From Polyangiaceae bacterium (GTDB lineage Bacteria > Myxococcota_A > Polyangia > Polyangiales > Polyangiaceae), in contig JAKVCH010000254.1 in the NCBI GenBank assembly GCA_022447485.1, positions 1-5,297 on the forward strand: a DNA stretch of 5,297 bases. Direction: 5' to 3'. The translations under genes were made by a program, and so were the position numbers. A model generated the notes under the pieces. It made no database searches, was not told where the DNA came from, and saw only the letters and a program-made list of their open reading frames with translations. The first letter of the stretch is position 1. The number at the start of each line of letters is the position of its first letter. Below are positions 3,693-5,297 of this stretch, piece after piece.

Positions 3693-5297
3693 GTGAGCGT
3701 TAAGCTCTTGAATGTAGAGGCCGAAGGCCGGAAATTCGTCGATCGATACGAGTTGATGGCCGAGATTGCGTCTGGCGGGATGGCGACTGTCTTCTTGGCG
3801 CGCCTAGCTGGCGTGGGCGGTTTTCAGCGCCTCTATGCCGTCAAGAGACTGCATCCTCATTTGCAGGGTGAGAGCGAATTCGTTGAAATGTTTCTCGACG
3901 AAGCGCGTTTGGCTGCGGGTATTCATCATCCCAATGTTGTTCCTATTCTTGAGGGGGGGGCGGGGCAAGGTGGTTATTACTTAGCGATGGAGTACATCGA
4001 AGGCGACACCTTTGCCCGTCTTCTTGCTCGCGCCGCTTCACTCAAGCAGCGTATCCCCGAAGAAATTGTGGTGCGTGTGGCTTTGGACTCTTTGGCAGGT
4101 TTGCATGCTGCTCATGAGTTAAAAGATGAATCGGGGGCGCCGACTGGTTTGGTTCATCGCGATGTTTCCCCTCAGAATATTCTTGTTGGGGCCGATGGTG
4201 TGGCAAGGATCACCGACTTCGGAGTCGCGCGAGCGCAATCTCGACTAACAGCTACTCGCGTTGGTCAGTTAAAGGGAAAGCTCGCCTACATGGCGCCGGA
4301 GCAGGCCCAAGGAGACGAAGGGATTGACCGACGCGCGGATGTATTTGCTGCGGGGATTGTTGTCTGGGAAGGCTTGGCCCATAAGCGACTATTTAAGGCT
4401 CAGAATGAAGCCAGTACCTTAGCTCGAGTATTACAAGAGCCGATTCCTCGCTTGCACGACGTAGCTCCGCAAATTGATACCCGTATCTCAGACGTTGTGA
4501 TGAAGGCATTAGAGCGCGATCTCGACAAGCGCTATGCGACTTGTGCAGAGTTTGCCGATGCTTTGGAGCGAGCTGCTCGGGATAGTCAGCGCTTAGGAAG
4601 CTCTCGCGACCTTCTTGGTTATATGGAAAGTGTACTGGGCCAAGAGATTCAAGCCCAGCGCGATGAACTGCGGGCGTGGCGAGTGAAAGCAGAGCAGCTT
4701 CCTGGGGCGCCGGAGGTGAGTACGGGAAGCGTGTCCGGCGTCTCTTCGGATGGGGTGACTCCTGCACCTGTTCGTCAAAAAAAGAGTAGTGTTTTATTGA
4801 TTGCGGCAGCCTTGGGCTTGGTGGCCCTCGGCGGAGGTGGTTATGCCGCGCTGAAGTCATTTCTTCCTCGCTCGGCGGCGCTGCCGGGTAAGGAGGGGAG
4901 GGTGGCGCCAGCGTCAGCGCAGTCCGGACGCACAGCGCCATCTGCTGTGGCGCCAAATATGGCTGGTTTAGCAGGGCAAGAAGAGCTGTCTGGGAACGAG
5001 AAGAGTCCTCCGGCGAACAAGACGAAAGAAGGCTCCCAAGGAACGTCTGCGTCCGATCCGTCGGCCGCGTCGTCAAATGTTCAGCCTAAAGAAGAGGCTA
5101 CGCCGCAGGCTGAGCCCGAGACTGAGCCGAAACCAGAGGCTCAGCCCGGTTCAAAGGCTCAGCCCGGTCTAAAGGCGCAGCCCGGTTCAAAGGCTCAGCC
5201 CGAACCAGAAGCCAGGCCCAAGCCTAAGCCTAAGCCTAAGCCCAAGCCTAAGCCCAAGCCTAAGCCCAAGCCTAAGGAAAGCGCTCTGGATGCCCTC
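3693..5297 (+). CDS. transmembrane Ser/Thr protein kinase (Hanks/PknB type), 3'-truncated
   Basis: Eukaryotic-type Ser/Thr kinase of the cytoplasmic membrane. The GTG start is set by AGGAG 6 nt upstream; 535 codons are present with no stop. Catalytic domain about 19-293: Gly-rich loop I-A-S-G-G-M-A-T-V (25-33; Ala26 and Ala31 replace two usual glycines); A-V-K with Lys51; helix-C Glu70; catalytic loop H-R-D-V-S-P-Q-N (155-162; Asp157 base, Ser159 in place of the usual Lys, Asn162); D-F-G 175-177; A-P-E 201-203; D-V-F-A-A-G 216-221; Arg280. All residues needed for ATP and metal binding are present, so it is probably active. A juxtamembrane region 294-363 leads to one TM helix about 365-387, preceded by R-Q-K-K, consistent with an inside catalytic domain. 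Beyond it a low-complexity Ala/Ser/Pro/Glu tail leads into A-Q-P-G-S-K and Pro-Lys repeats. Relatives often carry a sensor or PEGA domain here, which may lie past the edge. Substrate and signal are unknown; the coupled upstream protein is a candidate partner. Confidence 0.95.
   Translation, partial: MSVKLLNVEAEGRKFVDRYELMAEIASGGMATVFLARLAGVGGFQRLYAVKRLHPHLQGESEFVEMFLDEARLAAGIHHPNVVPILEGGAGQGGYYLAMEYIEGDTFARLLARAASLKQRIPEEIVVRVALDSLAGLHAAHELKDESGAPTGLVHRDVSPQNILVGADGVARITDFGVARAQSRLTATRVGQLKGKLAYMAPEQAQGDEGIDRRADVFAAGIVVWEGLAHKRLFKAQNEASTLARVLQEPIPRLHDVAPQIDTRISDVVMKALERDLDKRYATCAEFADALERAARDSQRLGSSRDLLGYMESVLGQEIQAQRDELRAWRVKAEQLPGAPEVSTGSVSGVSSDGVTPAPVRQKKSSVLLIAAALGLVALGGGGYAALKSFLPRSAALPGKEGRVAPASAQSGRTAPSAVAPNMAGLAGQEELSGNEKSPPANKTKEGSQGTSASDPSAASSNVQPKEEATPQAEPETEPKPEAQPGSKAQPGLKAQPGSKAQPEPEARPKPKPKPKPKPKPKPKPKPKESALDAL
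5139..5201 (+). repeat. 18-bp in-frame tandem repeat in the kinase tail
   Basis: Three 18-bp units (5139-5156, 5157-5174, 5175-5192) encode A-Q-P-G-S-K, A-Q-P-G-L-K and A-Q-P-G-S-K; a partial fourth unit (A-Q-P) ends at 5201. The units differ at only a few bases, which suggests recent expansion. They encode part of the extracytoplasmic linker. Confidence 0.85.
5217..5276 (+). repeat. 6-bp tandem repeat encoding (Pro-Lys)x10 in the kinase tail
   Basis: Ten consecutive hexamers CCY-AAG encode residues 509-528 of the kinase as ten Pro-Lys pairs. From 5235 they alternate as a 12-bp unit (CCTAAGCCCAAG, three copies, then CCTAAG), so duplication was partly of the 12-mer. The product resembles the Pro-Lys stretch of TonB, which forms an extended periplasmic rod. 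The repeat keeps frame, and length changes by whole units would preserve it. Confidence 0.9.

Noticed and set aside
4393..5076. 227-aa open frame on the - strand opposite the kinase gene
   Set aside because: It lies wholly inside the well-supported kinase frame. Its translation is Pro/Ser/Arg-rich low complexity with no recognisable domain, as expected for an antisense shadow.
5217..5276. CCTAAG hexamers as a telomere-like or CRISPR-like array
   Set aside because: The repeats are in frame, encode Pro-Lys, vary only at the third base of the Pro codon and have no spacers. They are a coding low-complexity tract.
856..5297. The kinase as a regulator of the dehydrogenase complex, by analogy with mitochondrial BCKDH kinase
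   Set aside because: Mitochondrial BCKDH kinase belongs to a different fold family, and a strong terminator separates the loci here. Proximity alone does not support a link.

Overview
The window carries two unrelated gene pairs, all on the + strand. The first is the distal part of a 2-oxoacid dehydrogenase locus: the 3' end of E1 beta, then a complete E2. The second is a two-gene unit encoding an exported TPR/PEGA-like membrane protein and a transmembrane Ser/Thr protein kinase that runs off the right edge. No RNA gene, mobile element, CRISPR array or origin was seen.

Organism: a Gram-negative bacterium, most likely of the Myxococcota/Bradymonadota (former Deltaproteobacteria) type. This rests on the kinase (A-S-G-G-M-A nucleotide loop, H-R-D-V-S-P-Q-N catalytic loop, one TM helix, long Pro-rich tail). 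It also rests on the neighbour, whose helix / N-N-P-G-K-D ... C-P-x-Y-Q-E-G / helix layout I recall from that group. The placement is inferred from family resemblance, not from a search.

Layout: 1-705 E1 beta (5' end cut off); 706-855 spacer with a GC-rich hairpin and three GCTAGTT copies; 856-2157 E2; 2158-2501 intergenic, holding a 15-bp direct repeat across the E2 stop, a strong intrinsic terminator (2210-2245), a second terminator-like hairpin (2293-2318) and an inverted repeat just before the next gene (2441-2473); 2502-3683 TPR/PEGA-like protein with an uncertain start; 3693-5297 kinase (3' end cut off), whose ribosome binding site overlaps the previous stop codon. The kinase tail ends in six-residue A-Q-P-G-S-K repeats and a (Pro-Lys)x10 stretch.

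How they work together: E1 beta (with E1 alpha, presumably upstream) decarboxylates a 2-oxoacid and passes the acyl group to the lipoyl arm of E2, which makes acyl-CoA. The E-P-K-R-I-Y-R motif of E1 beta and the single-lipoyl E2 favour a branched-chain 2-oxoacid complex over pyruvate dehydrogenase. No E3 gene is visible. The terminator separates this locus from the kinase pair. The 9-nt spacing of the second pair implies co-expression, and both products have extracytoplasmic parts, so a shared envelope signalling module is plausible but unproven.
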